DNA of 64,000 nucleotides. It comes from Styela clava (taxonomy: Eukaryota > Chordata > Ascidiacea > Stolidobranchia > Styelidae). The notes beneath the pieces are model-generated. The model did not search any database and had not been told where the DNA came from. It saw only the letters and a list, made by a program, of their open reading frames with translations. A program made the position numbers and the translations under genes. This document shows positions 43,847 to 55,600 of this stretch, one piece after another (position 1 is the first letter of the stretch; every line of letters begins with the position of its first letter). Location of the stretch: assembly GCF_964204865.1 (NCBI RefSeq), contig NC_135253.1, positions 23,162,001 to 23,226,000 on the forward strand, in the 5' to 3' direction.

Positions 43847-46800
43847 CCAATGACATTAAACAACATGATGCGCAACTACGGCATTTTTGGCCGAAGATCG
43901 TATCCGATAGCACGCTCCAATGCACATACTTGACGAGACGAAAACGAGCGGATGTGTGCTGCTTTCAAGGCATAGCACGGATGGTTTTCGTGCCTGCTTT
44001 GACAGTTGTTGTCGATTTTAATGATATTTTGGAAAGTTGAGGTAAAAAGAAATCGGAAAAAGGTAAGGTAAATACTATTGTTGTATATCACACTCGGGAA
44101 TCGCACTGTTAAGTACATGTGGGAAAACCAGCTTTTGTCAACAACTACGAAGGTATTAATTCAGTACGGTACGTAGTTGCCCATTTGCCGAAATTGCATG
44201 TTTACCTAACCCTTATGGTTCCAAATAGTTCATGCACCTCCATTTAGATTTTTTTAATCAGTCAGGATATATACTCATTGGTGTAACATACTATTGCGCA
44301 TTCACTTTTATTTGCGTATTGAATCAAAGGATTAACAAGTTCACCTAAAATTCCACTCATACCGGTCTATATTGTATAATCTGATCTCTCAATTATTTGG
44401 AGCCACGAATGCTTGTAAGTTTCTGACTAAACCCCTTTATTAGTTGGTTTATATACCAAATTCAGTAAAACATATTTACATAAATCATGAGATATTGAAT
44501 ATATTAGCTTTTCCATTCTAAATCATATAGACTGCTTTATTTATTCTTAACGAAAATTAATAAATCTCCTCTCTTTCTTCAGATGTGAAAGTTGTGGACG
44601 AACCTGTCTAAGCATTGTGAGACTCCTGCAGCACAAGAGGCAATAGCAAAAATAGTAAGTATATCAATCAATAAATTAAGCCGACATAAAGCAAAACTTT
44701 CAACTATTCGTCTAATCTCAATTTCCTATTATTTATTCACAGGACAACTATAGCAGAAGGGGAGATATCAGAAGTCTGGCGATATCAGTGACGGTGTGAT
44801 TCCAAGAAATATAATTGGAGTACTCCATAAATGTTTGCAATAGAAGAACAACCTATGGAGGCATGCAAAGACATTTGACCCTCTAGTAGAGTTGTGTATG
44901 GCCCCCACATCCTGAAAAGCTTGAGGAAAATAACTAAAAATTCCAAAGTGTAAGATTGCATAAGCGATCTTATTTGTAAAAAGGCACAAAACACGCCAGA
45001 CATACTTAAAACAGCTTTGGAAAATGGTTCTTTGGTTCATCAACTTTATGTAGTACTATAGAAGAAATTCAGGTAAGGGGAAAAACATGATTCATGATAA
45101 AATACTGTTATATATATTTTAGACAACTTCAATCTAGACCAGGGATGTCAAACTCGCGGCCCCAGAGAACTTCCACTGCGGCCCTCGAACGCTTAACAAT
45201 AATTGTAATGGTATTTTGGAAGTTTTTTTTTTATCTAACTGTAATAGATTTTTCAAACCTTTCAAAGTAAAATTGATTATTCACACAGAAAACAATTTAC
45301 TGAAAGTAGTTTTGAACAATTAATTTATTTTTTGTTAACATTTTGGCCCAATTAAGAATACACATCAAGCTAGCAAAAGAATACTTGAATAAAACACTTG
45401 AGTAATTAAATTAAACGCAAAGTACATGAAGAAGGTGGCATTTTCGAAGAAAATGGGAGTTGCAATATTTCTGCATTTCACAAAATTCTGAAGCACATTG
45501 TTTAATTTGTCATATTTCCATCAATACAATGAAAAAACACAATAACCTCAGCAGTCAATATGACAAATTCAAAGACCAACTTCGAACAGAAAATTTCCAT
45601 GTGTTTGTATATATTTTAATATAATTATACAACGTTCTAGTTACTAAAAATCAATATCAATAATAATTCAAGCAATCCTATGCCACGCAATGTGGCGCGA
45701 AATGTCTTGTCGAAAAAATCTGTCATTTGTTTTTTTACTGATCTGTACATGAAATGATAAAAGTAACTTTTTTGCATTACTGGAATTAATTAAACATTCG
45801 CAAAGATCCAGATTAACCCATGATCATGTGACCTCGTTAGTTAGAGTTGGAACTATAAAATCATTTCAGCCTGGCCTTAATATGCTGGTGACACAAAAAA
45901 GCTGCCAAACGTCAGGGCAAATGCAATTAAAAAAACATTGAATTTATACTGTAGTATTATTTTTAATTTTAGGTCCATATATTTAGATTAAGTCATTTTT
46001 AGTGTATGTATTATTTTTTTCTTATCCAAAGCTTGTTCAAAAATGATTTTGATGGTTGTACATAGAATTTTAGGATTTTTTATAACAAATACATTAACTT
46101 GCAATAATAGTGGAATGCAAATATTAATATGTAATTGCATTTGAAATTAAAGAAAATAATAAAACTTAATCCAACTGTTTAGTTGCATCACAATATATGT
46201 CACAAACTAAAACTATCTTAAAAATATCTTTCAATTATACATTATCAAAAACTGTTTGCGGCCCTTTTTACAATTTCCAAAATGCAATGCGGCTCTCAAA
46301 AATCAATGAGTTTGACACCACTGATCTATTCCAGACGATTCAAGCATTGCTTTGGGAAATAATATCACTTCAATTAAATTGAAAAAAATCTCGCTATATT
46401 AAATACAAAATCGTTGCTATCATAAAGGTAAACCAATTCAGCCACTCGAAATATATTGGCCTTCACAAAGCAATGGAGGCAAAATTGAGAGTTCATGAGC
46501 TATGAACTTTTGTTCTTTTCTTTGTTTTGAGCTTTTATACTCCACAGCCCCTATTAATTTTATTTCAATTACCATGTGATGGTCATACATATCTTCAACT
46601 TGTATGTTCTGTCATGATGTATTATCTCAATGTGTCAAACTATTAATTAGTGTGCATATTTAGTTTCCAGATGACATAAATGTATTGTCTTGTTTATTAC
46701 CTCAGCTTTGAGTATTGACAAGAAAAAGGTGCCAGTAAATTACGTGAAATTTTTTTTAACTCTTTGTTATAATCAGAATTCACAATTAATAGGAATTATA

Positions 46801-47644
46801 AACAGCCAACAATCAATGAGAATTATATGCAAAATCCCCCAGAATAAATTTGTCTTCTAAAATCGGAGGAAGGCAAAACATATATAGGTAGTTTCCATCC
46901 ACACAAGTCTTTCAAGAAGACTTACTCGAGCCAAACTAAATGAGCATCGTCAGGTGATCGGTAAGGCTGAAAGTTGAATCAGCCCTGAACCTCCTGCATA
47001 GAAGATAATATTAAATAGTGGGCTATGAGATAAATTCCTAAATTTAAACAAACCAATCTACGGGGCATTATGTACCAGCAATGTTACCCACGATTAACTG
47101 AATATGTAATATGTCTAATAAATTCACCAACTAAAGCAAGTTCGATAGGTGCAAACTCTGTGTTATGGAATTGTATCACAGCACCGTTAAAAGAAGTAAA
47201 AACAGTTTTGCTGTTTTGTATGACACCCTCTTTAAATGAAATTTCAATGTTTAAGCGCAAACATTAAAATTACTATCTTTGAACTTTGTCATTATCTGCA
47301 AAATGTTCCACACAAATCTTTACAGTATCGTGTTTGTAATCTTCTCTGATAAAAAAAAAACGTCTATGATGTCCAGAATTACTCTTTACAGCTAGCTTGT
47401 CTGCCATTCCAGCTTTCCAAGTGAGCAAAACTTCTTAGATATAATGATTATTTTCTTTCGTCACAGACGCAAGAAGGCAGATACTACAGGTAAAAAAGGC
47501 GCCAGGTAGCAAAAGCGAACGGAAAACGGTCGCGAAAGGAGACGATAACTATGTGCATTGGAGCGTATCATGAAATACAATCTTTAGCCTGTAGTCGTAT
47601 GGAGTGACGTCAGAGTTGCCCATCATGTTGTTTAATGTCATTGG
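43847..47644. mobile_element. Unclassified transposon with ~31-bp terminal inverted repeats
   Basis: The left end begins CCAATGACATTAAACAACAT and the right end is its reverse complement over about 31 bp with one mismatch. Further inside, GCACGCTCCAATGCACATA (left) pairs with TATGTGCATTGGAGCGTA (right). Flanks share ATAAA exactly (43842-43846, 47645-47649), or GATAAAC/GATAAAT if the element starts one base later. The target is satellite sequence. No transposase was recognised; short exon-like pieces near 44583-44650 (CESCGRTCLSIVRLLQHKR) are too small to classify. It contains a nested hAT element. Confidence 0.65.
45140..46323. mobile_element. Non-autonomous hAT element nested in the unclassified transposon
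   Basis: The left end CAGGGATGTCAAACTCGCGG and right end GAGTTTGACACCACTG form imperfect inverted repeats, with CGGCCC words inside both ends as in hAT elements. Flanking octamers ATCTAGAC (45132-45139) and ATCTATTC (46324-46331) match at six of eight bases. No coding sequence. Confidence 0.65.
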
Positions 47645-47735
47645 ATAAATTTATGTCGATCGTCAATTATAAAGAAAATAGACATGGCGAGTTAGCTCTC
47701 TCTCTCCCTCTCTGCTCGCAATCAACGACTGTTAG

Positions 47736-48081
47736 GATAGGATAGGATAGGATTTACATATTTATCCCGGGGGAGAGGAAAGCCGATAAGACGGCTTATC
47801 CATATGGCGAACCACGGCCTCTCGTCCGGTTACCATTCCAAGTCGGGTATGGGATTAGTTTTTACTGTATTGTTTGTTTTTCGGAAGCATGGACTTGGTG
47901 GTGGAGGAAGCCGTAACCGACCAGCGGTTACGTGAACCACCCAACGACGGCGAGGAGTCCAGCAATCCTCTCGCACATAACCATCCCTGCATGGGATTCG
48001 AACCTGCGAACCCACGCAGAGTAATTAGAGGTGCGGTGGCGAGCGTATTCCTAACGCTTAGCCCGTTGAGCCACACCGCCG
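47736..48081 (-). repeat. tRNA-derived SINE, copy 1
   Basis: On the minus strand the head has an A-box-like TGGCTCAACGGG and a perfect B box GGTTCGAATCC (about 47995-48005), then a body, and a tail of GGATA-type repeats (AGGATAGGATAGGATT on the plus strand). CTGTTAG flanks it at 47729-47735 and 48082-48088. Internal pol III promoter; no protein. Confidence 0.85.
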
Positions 48082-48088
48082 CTGTTAG

Positions 48089-48760
48089 AATAAAATGAGA
48101 CTGCCGGTAGCCAAATAGAACTTTTGATATATTTAGCGTTGTTGTTGATTTAGTGCTCATACAATCAATTAATATGATGATATATTTAGCATGCTTAGAT
48201 GAAAATGATAAGTTGAGACATCCTTTGCGCGTCGAGTACCGGTACCGTACGGTACCGGTACCGGTATGCCTTCCGATATATAAGCGTTTTCTTGTCACGT
48301 TGTTACCATTTGCATAGTAGGTATTGTAACCAAACACATTTATTTTGATATATTTATCCTTATTATTGAAGTTGTTAGTATAAACAGCCACCTTTCCATC
48401 TCCCATTACAAGAAGAGCCTCCGCACAATTGCAGGCTAACCCGTTAACCGCCGTCGCATGGCGAGTTAGCCCCCATGGCGAGTTAGCCGTCAGCCCTGGG
48501 AAATTGTGGGCTAGAGTAACTTTGGTGAAATATCAGGGTTGCAGCTTGCAGGGGCATCTGGCAGGCTGGGCATTGTTCTGGCTGGGGTTTAGTGAAGTGA
48601 ACGCCGTACCGGTAACTGCTCAAACAATGCCAAACTAAAATGTGACATGCCATTTTAATGTAATTACCACAAAAGTTTGTGCCGGTACCGGTACAGCGTT
48701 ATGACGAAGAAAGAAAAAAGCCTTTATTTCAAATCAAGCCTCGCAGCCTACCGGTACTCA
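48089..48760. repeat. Dispersed-repeat spacer upstream of KLHL
   Basis: Contains alternating GGTACC/ACCGGT words near 48236-48275 and 48688-48700, two GGCGAGTTAGCC words near 48460-48490, and a solo copy of the 22-bp-minisatellite end motif (AATTGTGGGCTAGAGTAACT, about 48503). No gene seen; the KLHL promoter may lie within or just after it. Confidence 0.4.
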
Positions 48761-49054
48761 ATTTTCAACTACAGAACTAGGCAGGTATGTCAGTGCCGTT
48801 TATTGTAATGTGTTTGCGCAAGACAAACTTTTATATTTTTTTTTCATTTTTAGCAGATATTTGGGTTGTATTTTCACATCACATTTTTGTTTAGCATGAT
48901 TTACAGTATGCAGTTGCGGCTGTACAGCGTTTAATTTACAAGACTCTTGTTCAGTTGTCTGGTTGTTGGAATCGAGAACTAATTTATAGCTTCATAATCA
49001 ATAATATTTTTTAACTACAGTTTGGTAAAATAATTTAGACATAGATTCTTCACA

Positions 49055-49067
49055 GTTCCTTTTTCAG
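49055..49067 (+). promoter_or_regulatory. Possible 5' UTR splice acceptor of KLHL
   Basis: AGTTCCTTTTTCAG lies 50 bp before the start codon. It could be the acceptor for a 5' UTR intron or for a trans-spliced leader, if the organism uses one. Confidence 0.35.
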
Positions 49068-49116
49068 TCAAAATTATATTGTTCCCATTCAACTTATCAA
49101 TTTAACAAAGTTCAAA

Positions 49117-49690
49117 ATGATGAATTTCCTCGGTAATGAGCTTGAATCGTGCAGCGAAAGCACAGCCGCAGCAGTTTGCGACGCCACTGGTCGTGTTCCG
49201 AGTAACGGGCAGCAATTTCATAATGATGTGCACTCGAAAGAAGCATTTTCTTTGATGAATCAACTCCGCAAAAATCGGGTTATGTGTGATGTTCTTCTTG
49301 TTGCCGAGGGAGCAGAAGTCCCAGTTCATAAACTAATAATGGCTTCAGTTTCTCCCTATTTTATGGCTATGTTTGGTGGAAAAATGTCTGAGTGTCGAGC
49401 CGATCGTGTAAAATTAAACGGAATAAATGGTGACGCTTTGAAAGAGCTTGTGGAATATGTCTACACTGCTCAAATTGAAATTACAGAAGAAAACGTCCAG
49501 AATCTCCTTCCTGCTGCAAGTTTATTGGAACTAACCTACGTTCGAGAGTCATGTTGTTTCTTTCTCCAATCACAATTACACCCCACAAATTGTCTTGGAA
49601 TTCGTCAGTTTGCGGATATCCATGCTTGCACTGATCTACATGATCAAGCAAAGTCGTTCACAGAACAACATTTCACTGATGTCGTACACG
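49117..49690 (+). CDS. KLHL2/3: KLHL exon 1 (BTB and start of BACK)
   Basis: Starts at the first of two consecutive ATGs, ends phase 1 before GTCAGT. Encodes a poorly conserved N-terminus, the BTB domain ([16 protein letters not shown] and [17 protein letters not shown]), the CUL3-contact region and the beginning of BACK. Reading past the donor would give only a few extra codons before a stop. Confidence 0.93.
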
Positions 49691-52600
49691 GTCAGTTGAT
49701 AGTGGAAAGTGTTTGGTAGGAGTCGGGAGTCATTCTCCAAGTAGAACAGTGGTTCTCAAACGATGTGGTGCATCCCATAAGGGGGTTGATCGTAGACAAT
49801 TTTTGAGAGGAGGTGAAGCTAAATAAAAAATATTTGTTAGATTTGATCTTGCCGGCCTTATTTCAGAGAATTCAAAATGGAAATCCCGCATTCTTTCCAA
49901 ATCTTGATAAAGCATGCGAAAACATACTAAAAACGTTTCATTTATTTCATTATTTACGCTCCATCCACTTATTTTCAACATGTTTTTGTGAATAAAGCAT
50001 ACTTTCTTCTTACTATCTTTTATTTGCAGCTAAATGTTAGCTAGTTATTTTTGAGGTGGGGTGCGCGACTTGACAAAAGGGGGGCACGGCTTAAAATGTT
50101 TGAGAACCACTGTTATTGAATATACTTAATCTCAGATGGATTTTGATGTTTGATTTCTTTTAGGCCTTCCTGATAAATTGTTTTTGAATTCACAGGTGAA
50201 GAGTTTCACAATTTGTCTTGCGAACAAGTATGCGATCTCATTAACAGCGATCGTTTGTCCGTGGCGTCAGAGGAAAAAGTTTTCGAAGCTGTCATAAGCT
50301 GGGTTAAGAGTGGAATTGGAGACAGGTTAGTTGAAATTAGTTTAGGTTTTTTTAGCTATTGTTAGCCATGATGACGAATATAGCTTACAATTCCTAATTC
50401 ATTCTAAAACATTAATTTTGAATATTGAATATAATCTGAATTAGTTTGTTTGAAGTGCAGGCACTTTTTTTTTATACTACACATATTCATGACTCTCATT
50501 TCCAACAAGGTCCTATACAAGGAGCCACTGTCATCTATTTAAATTTATTGCACCCCAAGTGAGGTGGGGTGCGCCTTAGAATTTTTTGGTCTCGGTCAGA
50601 TGTTACTTGCTGTAATAAAATTTTAATCAGATTCAAAAATATATTTTATTGAACGCGTAAATATCCGCTATCCGCTTCGACCAGTAGTTCTCAACCTTTC
50701 TTCTTTCGTGGCCCATTTTTGTTGCACAAATATTTCGTGGCCCATTAAATTTTATCACGCAAAAGATAAAATACAAATAAATACTTTCAAGAAAATACTT
50801 TCACTTTACTAATCAGAATGAAAATTACCCCTCAGTAGCGAAATACAGCATCAGCATTCATTGCTGCTACAATCAAAATTTAACTATAGTGACGCAAATG
50901 AAACGGTATTTATCAATAACTCTAGCAGTTTTTAACGGGTTTGTGCCCCACTTGGAAATGTTGCTATGGCCCAGAAGTGGGCCATGAACCACTGTTTGAG
51001 AACCAGTTGTTTAGACATTTCAGCTAGAGAGTAATATTATCTGCAGATTCGTTCACCATATTTTACATTCAAAATATTTTGCAATATATATGCACAATTC
51101 CCCAGAGTTCGAGCAATCAATATTTCAATACATTTACTGGCGTTACTGTCTAGTAATTGATACATTTTGTCTTGTGCTTGTCTCAGGGAAGTCAATAAAC
51201 TAATAACATGTCGAGAATGCAATTATATTGGATTTTTAGGCAATTATCAATACATACTTGGCCCATACTTGGTATGTAATTGGTGGAGTATTGTGAAGCT
51301 ATCAGGTATTTGAGAGTGGAAATGTTGGTATTATTCCCAAATTTCAGTATTGTAGCCTTCAAACATTTCAAATTCCAAATAGTTTGTTCCAAATGAGGTA
51401 AAAAATAAAGGGATGTGCAATATTTCAGATATATTTGATATTTCATACCCAGGAAATGAAATATCAGAATGTATTTGTAATAGAAAAGCAATGGCTTCGA
51501 CCAATCCCTGATCCCCTTCTAACAACTAGTTATTTATTCGATATGATTAACACAAATTGGCATCGATCGAGTTTGAGAATAAAATTGCTGAGTTATAGAG
51601 TAAAGAGTTAAAGTATTTGAAATCGGTTGGTCAGAAATTATTTAGTTTTTATATGTGTGCATAAACAGGTATTATAGCAATAATAAAGAACTAAAAATAT
51701 TGGTAACACAAATACAATGCAAAATCCCTTCCTATTTCGGAAACGCATGGATCGACAATATTCAGTATTATCAAATTCAATTTCTGTATATGTTTTTATA
51801 AATACGTCCCATTGTGAAAAATATTTATTTTTATTTGTCATAAACAGCCACAGATAATATTTCATAATGTATTCAAAATTCAATTTTGACCATTCTTATA
51901 TGTAGATTTGTACTGCTGTGTGTTCACCATATATGAGTCAAATAAATATTCAAAATGAATGTGTAATTTTATGCTTTATGTTGCCCTCTACGGACGATAT
52001 GGTCCGTGACAGAACCCCTGCCTTGTTCAGAATGAAACTCCACAAGTTTCATTCTAAAGAAAAACCTTCCTCGCATAAATGCTTAAAATCAATGAATAAT
52101 CTTGTACCTCATGTTACCGTCTACTTATTGACAACTCTTGTCCTAATCTCCGTAAGATCAATAGGTTTCTCAGATATAATCTGGATTAGGGATATGTGAG
52201 GTCTCAGTTTTAACGAAATTTAAAATTTAATGTTATTCTTAATTTCTCGTGCAGTAAGTGTACTGAAACGAATAGAATATTTCAAGCTAATTGAATTAGG
52301 ATACTCCTGTACCAGGTTAGGGTTAGGCCATAATTTTATTCTGAATTTCTTTATTTTAGTTATATTACGAGTTTGGTGACTGTCCCTGTTAACCAAGTGA
52401 ATATACATACCCCCTGCCCATAGGTTTCAGCCTCTTTACACAACTTGATGTAAAGTAGGCGAACAAAATTAGTTACTTCCATATTAGTACACATACTTTT
52501 GGAGCGCCGGATTTACGGTAGTTATATTCAACATTTCAATAAATCCTTGATTTTAGAAAGGGATTTAGAATAGTTTTGTTTGAATAATTATCATTCTTAG

Positions 52601-55600
52601 CAATTGAAGTATACCAATATCACCAAAAGATTTCTGAATAACTGAATAATTACCTCCAAACAAGGCTCCTTATAAGCAGACACTAGTTAAGGAGCGGATA
52701 TTTCCGTGAGCATAGACTTTCTATTTTATTCCAGTAATAATAACCCATCAGCAATAAATCAACAATGACATAAATAACAATTGAAATTTCTGCAGCTGCC
52801 CAAACACATCTTTGGCACATCTTGTCATTATGTCTGCTCAGGAATATTAGTTCAGTGGTAATGCTAAAAAATTAGGGTACTTCCGTAGTATGTGAACCAA
52901 GATGGCGGACACCGTAACCGGTATGTTTGCCAGGTTAGGTTTAGGCCATAATTTAGGTACAAATACTACGAGAGTCACTCTGCTAGTCCCTGAACTCGTA
53001 GTAGAAATAAAATAAGGATAATTGGAATAAAATGGGAAGCGTTGCTCAATAAACGAGTTAGCTACTAAACTCATACATACTCATACACATTCAAGATCAA
53101 TCTTTCATCCCAATTCATTATCATTTTTCAGGGCCGATCTGATGCCTTCATTATTAGAACACGTCCGACTCCCACTACTTTCCCGTGAATTTCTTGTCGA
53201 GCGAGTAGAGCAAGAAACACTGATTAAAAACAACAACGCATGCAAGGACTATCTAATAGAAGCAATGAAATACCATCTCTTGAACTCAGATCAACGTGCT
53301 CTCATGTCTAACCCGAGGACAAGACCTAGAGTTCCACCAGGTCTGTATTTTGTAAATTTTTTCAATTTGCTCCATATCACAGCTGATAGAGGCACGCACC
53401 CATTGGGAAGTTAGGATAGGATAGGATTTACATATTTATCCCGAGGGAGAGAAAAGCCGATAAGACGGCTTAATCATATGGCGAACTACGGCCTCTCGTC
53501 CGGTTACCAGTCCACTTCGGGTATGGAATTAGTTAGCCAGGTGTTTGTTTTCGGAAGCATGGACTTGATGGTGGAGGAAAGACTTAACCGACCAGCGGTT
53601 ACGTGAACCACCCTACGGCGGCAAGGAGTCCAGCAATCCTCTCGCACACGATCATCTCCACATGAGATTCGAACCTGCGATCCCACGAAGGGTAATCAGA
53701 GATGCGGTGGCGAGCGTAGCACGATGAGCCACACCGCCAAGCCAGGTTGAATCTCACCCTTGTTCAAAATGTGAACAAAGCATTTTTCTGTATCATACAT
53801 AGCAATTTGTCGTAGCTTAAAACTCTCTTCAGACCCTCAAGACTTGAAAACCCACATTTTTACCCTAGCTATAATGTTAGGCGCGGAAGCAGAGCTGATT
53901 TTATATTTCTCTTTACAATTGAACACCACATACTTCTTACTTTCATAATGGGATTTGTAATCTACCAATCAAATTATCACTAGAATGATAAACAGAAGGC
54001 CATGAGTGCTAAAAGCCTTCGAAAGTGGTTCACAAGCATAAAAGGTTGGGAACCACTATCCTATCTTATTTCCCCACCCCTCAAAAAACTAAATTAATGA
54101 CACTAAATCGTCACAGGTCTCTCAAAAGTTCTCTATGTTGTCGGCGGCCAAGCACCGAAAGCAATAAGATCTGTGGAAAGTTTTGATTACAAGGAGGAAA
54201 GCTGGAAGCATGTTGCTGAAATGTCTACAAGAAGGTAAGTTTGCTAAAAATAAAAAGCATTTCAAGGTAAAATAGGTTTTTCATTTGTGATGTTTTAAAA
54301 AGAGAATTTATAGATTAAGAAAATAGAGCAATATGTTGATAGTTGTTCAATTTTCCCTATTTCCAAGAACTGGGGCTCTGTGGGAATTTAAAAACGAATA
54401 AAAGCAATAGTCTTACTGGGGGCGATTTCATTTTTAACTACTTAGATTAGGTTTCGAATTTGCACTTTGAAAACAGTATTTTAATAGATACAAAAATCAC
54501 GGGACTGATTTTTTTTAATTGACATTTTGATAATCTTCAAAAATCAGTGGTTAGTACACAAGCGGTTCATAAACATAAGAATGGAGCAATAGTTCTGGAT
54601 GCCCCAACCAATCAATAATTATTATTTTGGTATTTTGTTTCTCAAAACTTTTTTGACCGCGGGCCGGGTATGACTCAAATTGTGTTGAAACGGGCCGGAT
54701 GAATATTTTTGTCAATGCAATACAATAAATTCACAAATGTTGGGAATATCGCAGAATATAGAACGAGAACATCCTAGGAAAAAAATTAACAAGATTTCTA
54801 TATCTAGACAATTATCCTGAGTTTAGCTGTTATCAAAACGTTGCTGTCATGAATTAGAAATGTTACGAAATCCGCGGCAAAAAATGTACGCATCACGTCT
54901 GCTCGTAAATATATACTACTACGGTCTGCTAATTACCGTTACGCCGGGTTAAAATACCTCTCATAAAAACGACTATCTGCTGTAGCTTGGAATTCTATGA
55001 AATTTTGACATAATTTAGATAAAATAAACAACTATTATCTGGTATTTGATTTTTTTTTTATTAGCGCATAAATTTCCCAACATTCGACGCTTTTAAAAAT
55101 TACGCTCCAGTTATACGTAGTGCAAATTAATGATATTGTCTATGGACACCAATAAAATGTATGTGGACGTGTGTATTTCTTTCTTAACTTGATACAATTT
55201 TTATGAAGTTCGTACAATCAGCACATCGTTAATTATTACCCACAATGAACCACTGTCAAACTATCATGCACAACTCCAGCGTTTATTTGCGACGATCTTT
55301 CGGCGGTGTCAGTGACCGTTGCCAGAATAAAATTCTGAAATAGTCTCAATATACCATAGATGTGACGCACATGGAAAGATTAGTGATTGATATGTGTTAT
55401 TTTTCCATATTTAGTTCAGTTCTTATCAAAAAAGTAATACAATCATTACGGAAAAAATTGGCCTGTCGGGCGGTACTAAAATTCCGATATCTCCGTTATT
55501 TCTTGACCGTTTATTATAAACTTGGTATTGTTTTCTATTTTCACTCAGATCTTTCCACTGGAGCAGTTTTTATTTAAATCGGATGGACTTCAATTTTTTG

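Noticed and set aside
47985..48081. tRNA gene on the minus strand
   Set aside because: A and B boxes are present, but the sequence is the head of a repeated SINE with a body and tail, and the same unit recurs at 53416-53738.
49691..49719. KLHL exon 1 reading on to the stop at 49719
   Set aside because: The frame leaves the conserved BACK sequence exactly at the GTCAGT donor, and exon 2 resumes the conserved GEEF segment.
47830..53686. Small open frames inside SINEs (47830-48015, 53504-53686)
   Set aside because: They translate the SINE body and head; no protein is expected.
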